Under the pieces are notes generated by a model, which saw only the letters and a list, made by a program, of their open reading frames with translations, made no database searches and was not told the origin of the DNA. This document shows positions 35,339 to 43,159 of a stretch of DNA of 64,000 bases, one piece after another. A program made the position numbers and the translations under genes. This DNA comes from Pseudogemmobacter sp044142105 (GTDB lineage Bacteria > Pseudomonadota > Alphaproteobacteria > Rhodobacterales > Rhodobacteraceae): NCBI RefSeq assembly GCF_044142105.1, contig NZ_JBGTYM010000008.1:124001-188000 (forward strand). The letters run 5' to 3'. Position 1 is the first letter of the stretch, and each line of letters begins with the position of its first letter.

Positions 35339-36469
35339 TCAGCCCCGGCGCGCCGCGACGTAGATCGACAGAAGCTCATCATAGGATGGCACGACATCGA
35401 ACTCGAGGCAGCGCGACATTTCCTCTTCCAGAGAGTCGAACTGGATCGCTTCCAGCTTCTCGTCGTCAAAGCGCGCCATGACCTCGGGGTTGCCCATCTG
35501 GGCCACCGGATTGTACGTGCCTTCGGCAAAGGCAACGACCTCTGCAATCTCGGGCTTTTGCACGAAGTCGAGGAAATCCTCAGCCAGATCCGACGGATCG
35601 GGGTTGTTCACCGCCGAAGTCAGTTCTACCCAGGAGGCGCCACCCTTGCCGTCGATCGGGCCTGTCCGCGGGGTGATGCCGCGCACGAACAGCGCTCCGT
35701 CATAGCGCGCGGGCGAGGCGGTGTAGGTACCGCCGGTGAAATAGCAGTCGATCTCGCCGTTGATCAGAGCGGTGTTCATCGCCACCAGATCGTCGGTCAT
35801 CAGCTTGGCCCCGGCCACGATCCGCTTGGCGACATCGGTGAACTTCTGGATCGCATCGCCCTCGACCGGCTGGAAGGGATGGATCCCGGCCGCGAGGCAA
35901 AGGTGGATCACGTTCCAGTTGTCATAGGTCAACAGGCCATAGCGCCCCTGCATGGCCGGATCGAGGAACAGGTTCCAGCCCTGGTCCTCGGCCATGTCCT
36001 GGCTGATCTTGTCAGTATTGACGACGAAGGAGAACGGCCCGAAGCGCTGCGGCATGCCCAGAAGATCGCCGTTATCGGCAAAGGCCAGCGGATAGGGCTT
36101 CGAGAATTCGGGGGTCATCTTCTCGAAATACGGCAGGAACCGATCCTTGTTCAGCGGCCGGATCAGGTTGTCGCGCAACATCTCGCCCCGCGCCCAGGGC
36201 TGGTTGACGTTGATCAGATCCCAGGTGCCGATCTCGCCCGCCCGCAGCCGGTTGATCATCTCGGGGTCGGATGTGCCGCTTTCTGCCTTGACCGTCGCGC
36301 CGGGATATAGCTCGCGGAACGGGGTCAGAACCTGGTCCGAGTTGTAGCCCTCCCAGCAAAGGATATTCAGCCGGTCGGTCCGCCCGGCCCGCGCCACGCG
36401 GGGCAGAGACATGGCCGAAAGTCCGGCCAGACCGGCCGCACCAAAGGTAAACTGGCGTCTGTTGATCAT
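35339..36469 (-). CDS. ABC substrate-binding protein (PotD/PotF-like), Tat signal
   Basis: A 376-aa periplasmic binding protein of the polyamine type. The N-terminus NRRQFTFGAAGLAGLSAMSL is a twin-arginine signal ending near VARAG. The body begins LNILCWEGYNSDQVLTPF, as in PotD. Polyamine-binding residues cannot be confirmed by eye. Given the operon, the ligand may be an amino alcohol, aminoketone or related amine rather than spermidine. Confidence 0.88.
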   Translation of the reverse strand: MINRRQFTFGAAGLAGLSAMSLPRVARAGRTDRLNILCWEGYNSDQVLTPFRELYPGATVKAESGTSDPEMINRLRAGEIGTWDLINVNQPWARGEMLRDNLIRPLNKDRFLPYFEKMTPEFSKPYPLAFADNGDLLGMPQRFGPFSFVVNTDKISQDMAEDQGWNLFLDPAMQGRYGLLTYDNWNVIHLCLAAGIHPFQPVEGDAIQKFTDVAKRIVAGAKLMTDDLVAMNTALINGEIDCYFTGGTYTASPARYDGALFVRGITPRTGPIDGKGGASWVELTSAVNNPDPSDLAEDFLDFVQKPEIAEVVAFAEGTYNPVAQMGNPEVMARFDDEKLEAIQFDSLEEEMSRCLEFDVVPSYDELLSIYVAARRG

Positions 36470-36547
36470 CTGTTTGCTCCCATGTTGGTCTTGTTCCGGC
36501 GAGCGGTTGCTCCGCTTCTCTGCCGTGCCACCCCTCGGGCGGGTGGT

Positions 36548-37171
36548 TCATCGTCCCTGGATCGCCTCCAGCTTTGCCGTGATCGTGTCGCGGGCGATCC
36601 GCATGTCGTCCAGGCTGCCCGACATGAACAGCCGCCCCGTCGCGCCCATCATCTGGACGTCGTTGATGACGGCATTCGGCGCCGCCTTCTCGGCCTCGTT
36701 CGCGGCCACGCAGGCGAAAAGCGCAGGCGCCATCTCGTAGATGAGAAGCGCCACCCCCGGCACGAGGATCGAGGCATCGCGCGAGCGGTTCAGGATGATT
36801 GCATGCTGGTCCGACAGATCCTCGATGATGTCGTGATACAGGATCTGCGGTTTCAGCTGATCTTCCGGTTTCGCCCCGATTCCCTCGAGAATCGCCTTTC
36901 CGGCCGAATCCAGATCCGCCATCCGGTCAGAGTGCAGCTCCAGAAGCCCGAACTGGCGTTCGGTGTACAGGATCCCGGGCTCCATCTCGGGCGCCGACTT
37001 GAGCGCGAGGTCGGTGATCCGGTGGATCGCCAGCGCAGGAGCGACCTCGATGATCAGGGAATGCTGCCCCGCGAAGGGCGGGTATCCCCTCGCCCGTGTG
37101 GGCGAGGAAAGATAGGCCGCGAACTGGGGCTGGAGATCCTCGATGGGGAGATAGACGCGAAGCTCTGTCAT
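36548..37171 (-). CDS. BMC tandem-domain shell protein (BMC-T), copy 2
   Basis: A 207-aa protein with two BMC-like halves, about residues 30-110 (SLIIEVAPALAIHRITDLAL, ILYTERQFGLLELHS) and 120-205 (VALLIYEMAPALFACVAANEAEKAAPNAVINDVQMMGATGRLFMSGS). Such proteins form trimers that tile as hexagons in a microcompartment shell and often hold the larger gated pore. It is a clear paralogue of the protein at 38199-38813 (both open T-[ED]-LR, then a D-LQPQ motif). Confidence 0.85.
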   Translation of the reverse strand: MTELRVYLPIEDLQPQFAAYLSSPTRARGYPPFAGQHSLIIEVAPALAIHRITDLALKSAPEMEPGILYTERQFGLLELHSDRMADLDSAGKAILEGIGAKPEDQLKPQILYHDIIEDLSDQHAIILNRSRDASILVPGVALLIYEMAPALFACVAANEAEKAAPNAVINDVQMMGATGRLFMSGSLDDMRIARDTITAKLEAIQGR

Positions 37172-37203
37172 GCCTCAGTCCTTGCTTGGGGATGCCGCCG
37201 GGC

Positions 37204-37482
37204 TTACTTCACGGCGTCGAAATGCTTGGCCAGGTCGGGGTGCGGGCGCGGAATGACGTGGACGGCGGTGACCTCACCGACCTGCGCGGCCGCTTCGGCG
37301 CCGGCTTCGGTCGCGGCCTTGACCGCCCCCACATCGCCGCGCACGACGACCGAGACCAGCCCGCCGCCAACCTCGTTGCGGGCGATGATCTCGACATTCG
37401 CCGCCTTGACCATGGCATCCGCCGCCGACAGCGCGGGCACATAGCCCTTGGTTTCGATCATTCCGATTGCAAGATTTGCCAT
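37204..37482 (-). CDS. BMC-H hexameric shell protein
   Basis: A 92-aa single-domain BMC protein, the main facet component. It reads AIGMIETKGYVPALSAADAMVKAANVEI, then GGGLVSVVVRGDVGAVKAATEAGAEAA and VHVIPRPHPDL, all standard for PduA/EutM/CcmK-type hexamers. It is the only BMC-H gene in the locus. It follows the BMC-P gene by 13 bases. Confidence 0.96.
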   Translation of the reverse strand: MANLAIGMIETKGYVPALSAADAMVKAANVEIIARNEVGGGLVSVVVRGDVGAVKAATEAGAEAAAQVGEVTAVHVIPRPHPDLAKHFDAVK

Positions 37483-37495
37483 TGTGAGAACTCCC

Positions 37496-37750
37496 TTACT
37501 TGCGTTTCGTGGTTTGCTCGTCGATCGAGCCGATGATGAGTGCGTCGATCGGGGCGGATTTCTCGGGGAAATATCCCGCCGCGACAGACCCTTGCGTGAT
37601 CAGGACCGCCTCGCCCTCGGCGCAGCCAAGGGGATCGAAGGCGATCAACCTGGCGCCGGTTTCGGTCTCGACCTCGAGAAGGGCCCCGGTCGGGATCGTG
37701 CCGATGTGCCGGGTTGACCAAAGCCTGCCGCTGACGCGTGCCCGTATCAT
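37496..37750 (-). CDS. BMC-P pentameric vertex protein (EutN/CcmL family)
   Basis: An 84-aa EutN/CcmL-type protein, which caps the vertices of the icosahedral shell. Typical segments are IRARVSGRLWSTRHIGTIPTGALLEVE, FDPLGCAEGEAVLITQGSVA and APIDALIIGSID. It overlaps the upstream small gene by four bases. Confidence 0.95.
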   Translation of the reverse strand: MIRARVSGRLWSTRHIGTIPTGALLEVETETGARLIAFDPLGCAEGEAVLITQGSVAAGYFPEKSAPIDALIIGSIDEQTTKRK

Positions 37751-38202
37751 GCCAATGTCCTTTCGATCCTGATGCCGCGCCGGCGTGCCTCATCGCTGGC
37801 CAGCGGGGTAAGACGGGCGGATTTCGTGATCCGCAGCCGGGTTTCTCCATCCGCCACCGCTGCGATGTCACGCTCGGTGATCAGGCCCTTGCGCAGCTCC
37901 GGGACGGCGGTCGGAACCGTGGTCACCAGGACGGTCGGCGGAACGGCAGCAGGCGCAGGGGCCGCAACCGGCAGCGGCGCGTGAGGCTGACCCTCAAGTT
38001 CGAAACGCAGGCGACCATCGCGAAGCGCCGCTGCGAAGCCCGGATCCTGCGCCCGGGCCAGCACCGATTGCGCGAAGCGCATCAGATCGGTGCCCGAGGC
38101 GACGCGGACCCGCTCCACCGGCGAGACACCAAGAAGCTCAGCGCGGATGGCAGCGATCTCTTCGGCCAGAAGCTCGCGGACAAGGGCGCGGACGTCGTTC
38201 AT
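37747..38202 (-). CDS. BMC-associated small protein with N-terminal helix
   Basis: A 151-aa protein that I cannot assign to a named family. The first 25 residues (NDVRALVRELLAEEIAAIR) form an amphipathic helix like known encapsulation peptides. The middle has a Pro/Ala linker (about 75-100), and the end contains ITERDIAAVADG and ARLTPLASDEARRRGIRIER, a motif reminiscent of tails in EutT/EutQ/PduO-type proteins. The start at 38202 is chosen because it overlaps the BMC-T stop by four bases; the frame is open further upstream. RMM loci carry a similar-sized unknown gene at this place, from memory. Confidence 0.75.
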   Translation of the reverse strand: MNDVRALVRELLAEEIAAIRAELLGVSPVERVRVASGTDLMRFAQSVLARAQDPGFAAALRDGRLRFELEGQPHAPLPVAAPAPAAVPPTVLVTTVPTAVPELRKGLITERDIAAVADGETRLRITKSARLTPLASDEARRRGIRIERTLA

Positions 38203-38813
38203 CCGGTGGCCCCCGCTTCGCGCAAGGCGCGTTCCGCCGCGTCGCGGGCATTGCGCACGTCGGCCTCGGTCCCGGCCAGGTAGAGCCGCCCGTTCGCGCC
38301 GATCATCCGCATGTCGATGACCTTGATGTCGGCCTCTTTCTCCGCCTCGTTGCAGGCCAGGATGGCATAGGCCGCCGGCTGGCACTCGAGCAGGTAGATG
38401 CTTTCGCCGCCCAGAACCATCGAGCCGGTCTTGTTGCGGTTCATCAGGAAGGCATGCTGGTCGTCGACCCGCGTCACGATCTTCGAAGCCATGATCTTCG
38501 GCTTCTCCGCCTCGTCTTTGCGCTTGCCCATGGCATTCAGCGCAGCTTCGGACCCGGCTTGGACCTCGGCGGTGGAATAGGCATGGAACTGAAGTGTCCC
38601 GAACTGGCGCTCAACGACCAGAAAGCCGGCACGGACCTCTGCGCTTTTCAGCACCGTGTCGGTCAGCGCCTCGATGTCAAGGCCTGGGGCGATCTCGATG
38701 ATCTGAGCGGCCATGCGCGCGCGCGGCAGGGTGCCCCGCATCCAGGTGGCGGTATAGGCCAGCGTCTGCGGCTGAAGCTGGTCGATGAAGATGAAAGCGC
38801 GAAGATCGGTCAC
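38199..38813 (-). CDS. BMC tandem-domain shell protein (BMC-T), copy 1
   Basis: A 204-aa tandem BMC protein. The first half has AAQIIEIAPGLDIEALTDTVLKSAEVRAGFLVVERQFG and the second ESIYLLECQPAAYAILACNEAEKEADIKVIDMRMIGANGRLYLAG. It shares motif order with the protein at 36548-37171. It overlaps its neighbours by four bases on each side, so expression is closely coupled with the aldehyde dehydrogenase. Confidence 0.87.
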   Translation of the reverse strand: MTDLRAFIFIDQLQPQTLAYTATWMRGTLPRARMAAQIIEIAPGLDIEALTDTVLKSAEVRAGFLVVERQFGTLQFHAYSTAEVQAGSEAALNAMGKRKDEAEKPKIMASKIVTRVDDQHAFLMNRNKTGSMVLGGESIYLLECQPAAYAILACNEAEKEADIKVIDMRMIGANGRLYLAGTEADVRNARDAAERALREAGATG

Positions 38814-40360
38814 GACTGGCCTCGGGTCAGTTCACGGAGTTCCTGAAGGATCAGCTGGCGCAGCATATCGCGGTCCATGCCACCCGCCTCGGTCGCTGGA
38901 GCCGCTGCCGGGACGGGCGCCGGACGCGGCGCGGAAGCCTGCCCCTCGAAGGGCGCGCGCACCGCGCCGAAATCGCCCATCTGCACCGAGGTGTCCGAAT
39001 TCCAGGCCAGCCGCGTCCAATGCACCAGATGCTGCGGCCCGATGTTCTCGCCCACCGAAGAGCGCCCGGCATAGCCGGTGCCAATCATGAAGGAAGGCGC
39101 GAGATGCGTGGAAAAGCCCGCAGCGCCTTGCGAACAGGGGGCGTTCACCACAACCCGATAGACCGACAGCGCGGCGGCGAAATCCATCGCCTTCTGAGGG
39201 TCTTCGCAATGGATGGCCGCCGAATGACCCGAGCCGGTCATCCGCAGGATCATCTGCGCCATTCCTGTCGCGCGTTCGAAGGTCTCGGCCGTGGTCCAAG
39301 CCAGGACCGGACACAGTTTTTCCCGTGTCAACGGTTCGTCCAGCCCGACCTGTTCGACCGGGGCGATCAACACCCGCGTCGAGGACACAACCCGCACGCC
39401 CGCTTGCTGGGCGATCCAAATCGCGCTTTTCCCCACGGCCGCAGTATTCAGATGGCCCTGCGGGAACAGCCAGGCTCGCAGCTTCGCCACCTCGGCCTCA
39501 GACAGGATATGCGCCCCCGCCGCACGCAACGCCAGTTCCAGCCGGTTGGAATTCTGGGCCAGCGAGAGCAGTACGCTTTCATTCGTACACAGGACCGAGT
39601 TGTCGAACGCCTTGCTGTCGACGATCCGTTGCGCCGCAAGCGTCTGATCGGCGGTGGGATCGACATAGACCGGCGCGTTGCCCGGCCCGACGCCGATCGC
39701 CGGATTGCCCGAGGAATAGGCCGCGCGCACCATCGGCCCGCCGCCCGTGGCCAGGATCACCTGAACTTTGGGCGAGGCCATCAGCGCCTGCACCAGCGGG
39801 ACCGAAGGCTCCTCGATGCACTGGATCAGTCCTGAGGGCGCGCCGGCGGCCACGGCTGCTGCCTCAAGCCGGGCCGCGGCATGCGCACAGCAGGCCTTGG
39901 CCATCGGATGCGGGCTGAAGATCACCGCATTGCGGCTGAGAAGCGCCAGGATCGCCTTGTAATACAGGGTCGAAACAGGGTTGGTCGCCGGCGTCAGCGC
40001 AAGGATCACTCCTGCGGGCTTCGGGATCTCGACCATCTTGCGCGCCGCATCGACGCGCGGGTTCACCAGATCGGTATTCTCATAGAAATCGATCAGCGGA
40101 TGGGCAGAAAGCTCATTCTTCCGGCGCTTGTGCTCGACCACGCCCATGCCGGTTTCCCGGACCGCCCAGTCGGCATATTCCTGCGCCGCCTTGTGCGCGG
40201 CCTCGGCCACGGCGCGGGCGATCCGCATCACCGCCGCACGGTCGTAGCGCGCATAGGACCTGACCGCCCAGCCGGCCCGGTCGATCTTCATCCGCGCTGT
40301 GGCCTCGGCCTGGTCCGGCACGACAAGGCGTGGCGCGTCCTCGTGAAGTTGCATCTGCAT
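38810..40360 (-). CDS. BMC aldehyde dehydrogenase (acylating type) with C-terminal tail
   Basis: A 516-aa aldehyde dehydrogenase of the PduP/EutE-related group, which makes acyl-CoA from aldehyde with NAD and CoA. Visible parts are GVILALTPATNPVSTLYYKAILAL, VQVILATGGGPMVRAAYSSG and the catalytic Cys in DNSVLCTNES. The catalytic domain ends near residue 470. A Pro/Ala linker then leads to an amphipathic helix (DMLRQLILQELRELTRG), as in encapsulation peptides that dock enzymes on the shell. Acylating chemistry is inferred from the family and from the BMC context. Confidence 0.88.
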   Translation of the reverse strand: MQMQLHEDAPRLVVPDQAEATARMKIDRAGWAVRSYARYDRAAVMRIARAVAEAAHKAAQEYADWAVRETGMGVVEHKRRKNELSAHPLIDFYENTDLVNPRVDAARKMVEIPKPAGVILALTPATNPVSTLYYKAILALLSRNAVIFSPHPMAKACCAHAAARLEAAAVAAGAPSGLIQCIEEPSVPLVQALMASPKVQVILATGGGPMVRAAYSSGNPAIGVGPGNAPVYVDPTADQTLAAQRIVDSKAFDNSVLCTNESVLLSLAQNSNRLELALRAAGAHILSEAEVAKLRAWLFPQGHLNTAAVGKSAIWIAQQAGVRVVSSTRVLIAPVEQVGLDEPLTREKLCPVLAWTTAETFERATGMAQMILRMTGSGHSAAIHCEDPQKAMDFAAALSVYRVVVNAPCSQGAAGFSTHLAPSFMIGTGYAGRSSVGENIGPQHLVHWTRLAWNSDTSVQMGDFGAVRAPFEGQASAPRPAPVPAAAPATEAGGMDRDMLRQLILQELRELTRGQS

Positions 40361-40375
40361 CTCCCTTGCCGTGGA

Positions 40376-41656
40376 TCAGGCGGCCCGCCGCGGGCTGCGC
40401 AACAGCGCACGCGCACGCGGCATGGCGGCTTCCATCCGGTCGACGATTTCCTGACAGGTTGCGACGTCCAGCAGAACGCCGGGCTTGAACTGCAACACCC
40501 GCTTGTCGAGCGACGAGAAGATCGCCCAGACGCCGTTCTCGTACAGGGCGCGGGACACGGCGACCGCGCCCTCGGGGTGGTCGAACTCCAGCCCCAGGAT
40601 GACACCGCGCTGGCGGATGCCGACGAAGACATCGCTGTGGGCGGCCATCATCTGGGTCAGGCTCCGGTGGAAGAAGTCCGCGACGAAATGGACATTCGAG
40701 ATGACCTCCGGGCGCTGCAGCATGTCGATGACCTGATGGCCGACCACGCAGCCCAACTCCGACCCGCCCGAGGTGCTGATATGCGCGGCCCCGTCCTCAT
40801 GCAGCCAGCCGCCGCATTTCTCGGTCACGACACAGGCCGAGATCGGATAGATTCCGCCGCCCAGCCCCTTGCCGGTGACAAACATGTCCGGCTCCAGCCC
40901 GTAGGACTGCCAGCCCCACATCATTCCGGTGCGCATCAGCCCGGTCTGCACCTCGTCGGCGATGTACAAAGTGCCGTAGCGGCGGCACAGGTCCTGACAG
41001 GCCTTGAGATAGCCGTCATTCGGCATCGGGAAGCCGTAGGTGGCCGGGATCGTCTCGATGATGAAGGCCGCCACGTCACGGCCGCGCAGCGCCCGCTCAA
41101 GCGCGTCTCTGTCGTTGAATGGGACCTGAACGAATTCCTCGGGCCGGTCGGCGAGAAATATCTTAGAGAAGCGGTCGTCGCCCGTCGCGACCGACAGGCC
41201 GGAATGGCCGTGGTAACCTTTGATGATCGATACGATCTTGCGGCGCTTTGTGGTATATCGGGCAGTTTTGAGCGCGATCTCCACAGCTTCGGCGCCGCCC
41301 GCCCCGAAGATCGCATATTTCATCCCGGGCGCGGTCTTTACCAGCTTCTCGGCGAAGGCCGCCCGCGCAACCGAGGGGAACCAGTGGTTGCCCATGTCGA
41401 AATAGTCCAGCGCCGACTTTAGTGTGGCGACCAGTTCGGGGTTGCGGTGGCCGAAATTGTAAGTTCCGCCATTGAGATGAAGGTCGATCAGTCGGCGGCC
41501 GGACATGTCGTAGAGGAAGTAGCCTTCGCGCCGGTCGATCACCAGGTCGATCCCCGCTTCCTGCCAGAACTTCGTCTTTCCGGGGTTCCAGTACTCGATC
41601 GCCCGGTCGAGCAGCTCGGCCTTCGAATCGAAATTGAAGAATCCGTAGTTGAACAC
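40376..41656 (-). CDS. Class III PLP aminotransferase-fold enzyme (phospho-lyase candidate)
   Basis: A 426-aa PLP enzyme with YIADEVQTGLMRTG (cofactor Asp) and the Schiff-base Lys in FVTGKGLGGGIYPISA. In RMM-type loci the class III enzyme is proposed to act on phosphorylated amino alcohol, releasing phosphate and ammonia to give an aldehyde, like ethanolamine-phosphate phospho-lyase. A plain transaminase is also possible. I chose the GTG at 41656 because GGAGGT lies 6 bases upstream; the longer frame back to 41881 crosses the regulator gene. It is the first gene of the BMC operon. Confidence 0.85.
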   Translation of the reverse strand: MFNYGFFNFDSKAELLDRAIEYWNPGKTKFWQEAGIDLVIDRREGYFLYDMSGRRLIDLHLNGGTYNFGHRNPELVATLKSALDYFDMGNHWFPSVARAAFAEKLVKTAPGMKYAIFGAGGAEAVEIALKTARYTTKRRKIVSIIKGYHGHSGLSVATGDDRFSKIFLADRPEEFVQVPFNDRDALERALRGRDVAAFIIETIPATYGFPMPNDGYLKACQDLCRRYGTLYIADEVQTGLMRTGMMWGWQSYGLEPDMFVTGKGLGGGIYPISACVVTEKCGGWLHEDGAAHISTSGGSELGCVVGHQVIDMLQRPEVISNVHFVADFFHRSLTQMMAAHSDVFVGIRQRGVILGLEFDHPEGAVAVSRALYENGVWAIFSSLDKRVLQFKPGVLLDVATCQEIVDRMEAAMPRARALLRSPRRAA

Positions 41657-41669
41657 GAACGCACCTCCA

Positions 41670-41732
41670 TTTGACCGATGATTGTCATCACTTCCTGTAA
41701 CTAGCAACATAATTTGTTGGGTATCGGTCAAA
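41670..41732. promoter_or_regulatory. Divided inverted repeat, likely DeoR-type operator
   Basis: TTTGACCGAT (41670-41679) and its exact complement ATCGGTCAAA (41723-41732) lie in the divergent region between the BMC operon and the regulator gene. Their start-to-start distance of 53 bases is about five helical turns. The region is AT-rich and is the only place for the operon promoter. It is likely bound by the DeoR protein. Confidence 0.6.
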
Positions 41733-41780
41733 AATATGATTGAAGGCGACGGCCGCGCCTGCGATCCTTTGTGCGAACTC

Positions 41781-42596
41781 ATGTCCAGGGGGGCGCGCGT
41801 GCGACCAATCAAATCGCGCAAGGAGATGCGACACGCCCGGATCCTGATCGCCCTCGAGGCGAATCCTGCGATTCGGGTCAATCAGCTTGCCGAGGACCTG
41901 GATGTCTCGACTGAGACCATCCGCCGTGACCTCGCCGAACTGGACCAGATCGGCCGGTTGAGCCGCACCTATGGCGGCGCGGTAAGCACCGGCGCGCGGT
42001 TCGAACCGGCCCTGACCGAACGGCTCGCCCTGCATGTGACCGAACGCCAGGCGATTGCGCAGACGGCGATCGAGCGTTTCGGCCAGGCCGAAACGATGCT
42101 TCTGGGCGGCGGGGCGACCGTGCTGGCTTTCGCCCGCGCCCTGCGCGACACACAACAGCGTCGCACCATCATCACGCCCGCCTATCCCATCGCGGTCGAG
42201 CTTTCCTCCAACCCGCTGATCGAGATCATGCTGCTGCCCGGAATCTTCGAGCCGCAGGAGCGGATGGTCTACGGACCCGAAACGATCCGCGCCTTGGATC
42301 GATACCGCGCCGAGGTCGTCATCATCGGCGCTTCGGGCCTTGCGGCCTCGGGTGTCAGCGAGGCGATGCTCCAGATCGGCGAAGTCTATAGCGCGATGCT
42401 GCAGATGGCCGATCGCGCGGTGGTACTGGCGGACCATTCCAAGTTCGGCAAACGCGCGCTCATGCTGCTTGGCGGCTGGAGCAGCCGCATGAGCCTGATC
42501 ACCGACCGGATGCCCGAGAAAGAGTTGGAGCAAAGCCTAAGAGACGCGGGTTCGCAGATCATCCTGCCGACAGATCCGAGACCATCCGGCGCATAG
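41781..42596 (+). CDS. DeoR family regulator of the BMC operon
   Basis: A 271-aa DeoR regulator. The N-terminal winged helix is RHARILIALEANPAIRVNQLAEDLDVSTETIRRDLAELDQIG with the family-typical TYGGAV following. The C-terminal sugar-phosphate-isomerase-like sensor domain has LLGGGATVLAFARAL, IIGASGL and LADHSKFGKRAL. Such regulators usually respond to a phosphorylated ligand, which would fit a kinase product in the pathway. The start is uncertain: ATGs at 41736, 41781 and 41826 are possible. Confidence 0.9.
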   Translation: MSRGARVRPIKSRKEMRHARILIALEANPAIRVNQLAEDLDVSTETIRRDLAELDQIGRLSRTYGGAVSTGARFEPALTERLALHVTERQAIAQTAIERFGQAETMLLGGGATVLAFARALRDTQQRRTIITPAYPIAVELSSNPLIEIMLLPGIFEPQERMVYGPETIRALDRYRAEVVIIGASGLAASGVSEAMLQIGEVYSAMLQMADRAVVLADHSKFGKRALMLLGGWSSRMSLITDRMPEKELEQSLRDAGSQIILPTDPRPSGA

Positions 42597-42599
42597 GCC

Positions 42600-43140
42600 C
42601 GAGGGGCACCTGCCGATGACCACCGTCTCGCAAAAGATCTCGCCCTGATCGGTGCGGACCGAAGTCACGCGGCGGTTCTCGATGCCGAAGCCCGTGACCT
42701 CGCAGCCCTGGACGAATTTAACCCCACGCGCGCGGGCCCCGGAAGCAAGGGCCCGGCACAGGCTTGCCGGATCGACATGGCCATCCGAGGCGATGAAGGT
42801 CGCCCCTTCCACCCCGTCCAGAGACATGATCGGGAACAGGTCCTGCGCCTCCTTGGGCGTCAGGATCTCCATCTCCATGCCAAAGGAGCGCGCGGCGGTG
42901 GCCAAACGGCGGAATCCCTTCATCCGGTCCTTCGATGAGGCGATGCGCAGACTGCCCACCTGCTTGAAATCGATGGCCTGCCCGGTCTCGGCCTCGAGCG
43001 TGGCATAAAGCGCGACCGAGCGGCGAAGCATCCGGGTGACGTTCTGCTAGGTGTTCAGTCCCGGCATCTGGTGGATCGGTCGCCCTGTCGCCGATCTGAT
43101 CCAGCACGAAATGGACCCGCCCCGGTTCCGTTCCGGTCTT
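42600..43140 (-). pseudogene. Broken FAD-dependent oxidoreductase (dimethylglycine dehydrogenase-like)
   Basis: An internal piece of about 180 codons from a DAO-fold oxidoreductase of the sarcosine/dimethylglycine dehydrogenase group. It reads QNVTRMLRRSVALYATLEAETG, then MEMEILTPKEAQDLFPIMSLDGVEGATFIASDGHVDPASLCRALA. An in-frame TAG lies at 43049-43047, the FAD-binding N-terminus and the C-terminus are missing, and the frame is lost after FCETVV. It is a gene remnant between two functional groups. Confidence 0.75.
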
Positions 43141-43159
43141 TTGAAATCAACCCGGGCCG

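Noticed and set aside
35339..36469. A plain polyamine uptake system unrelated to the BMC
   Set aside because: The four transporter genes lie inside the operon between shell and enzyme genes, on the same strand and without a separate promoter that I can see.
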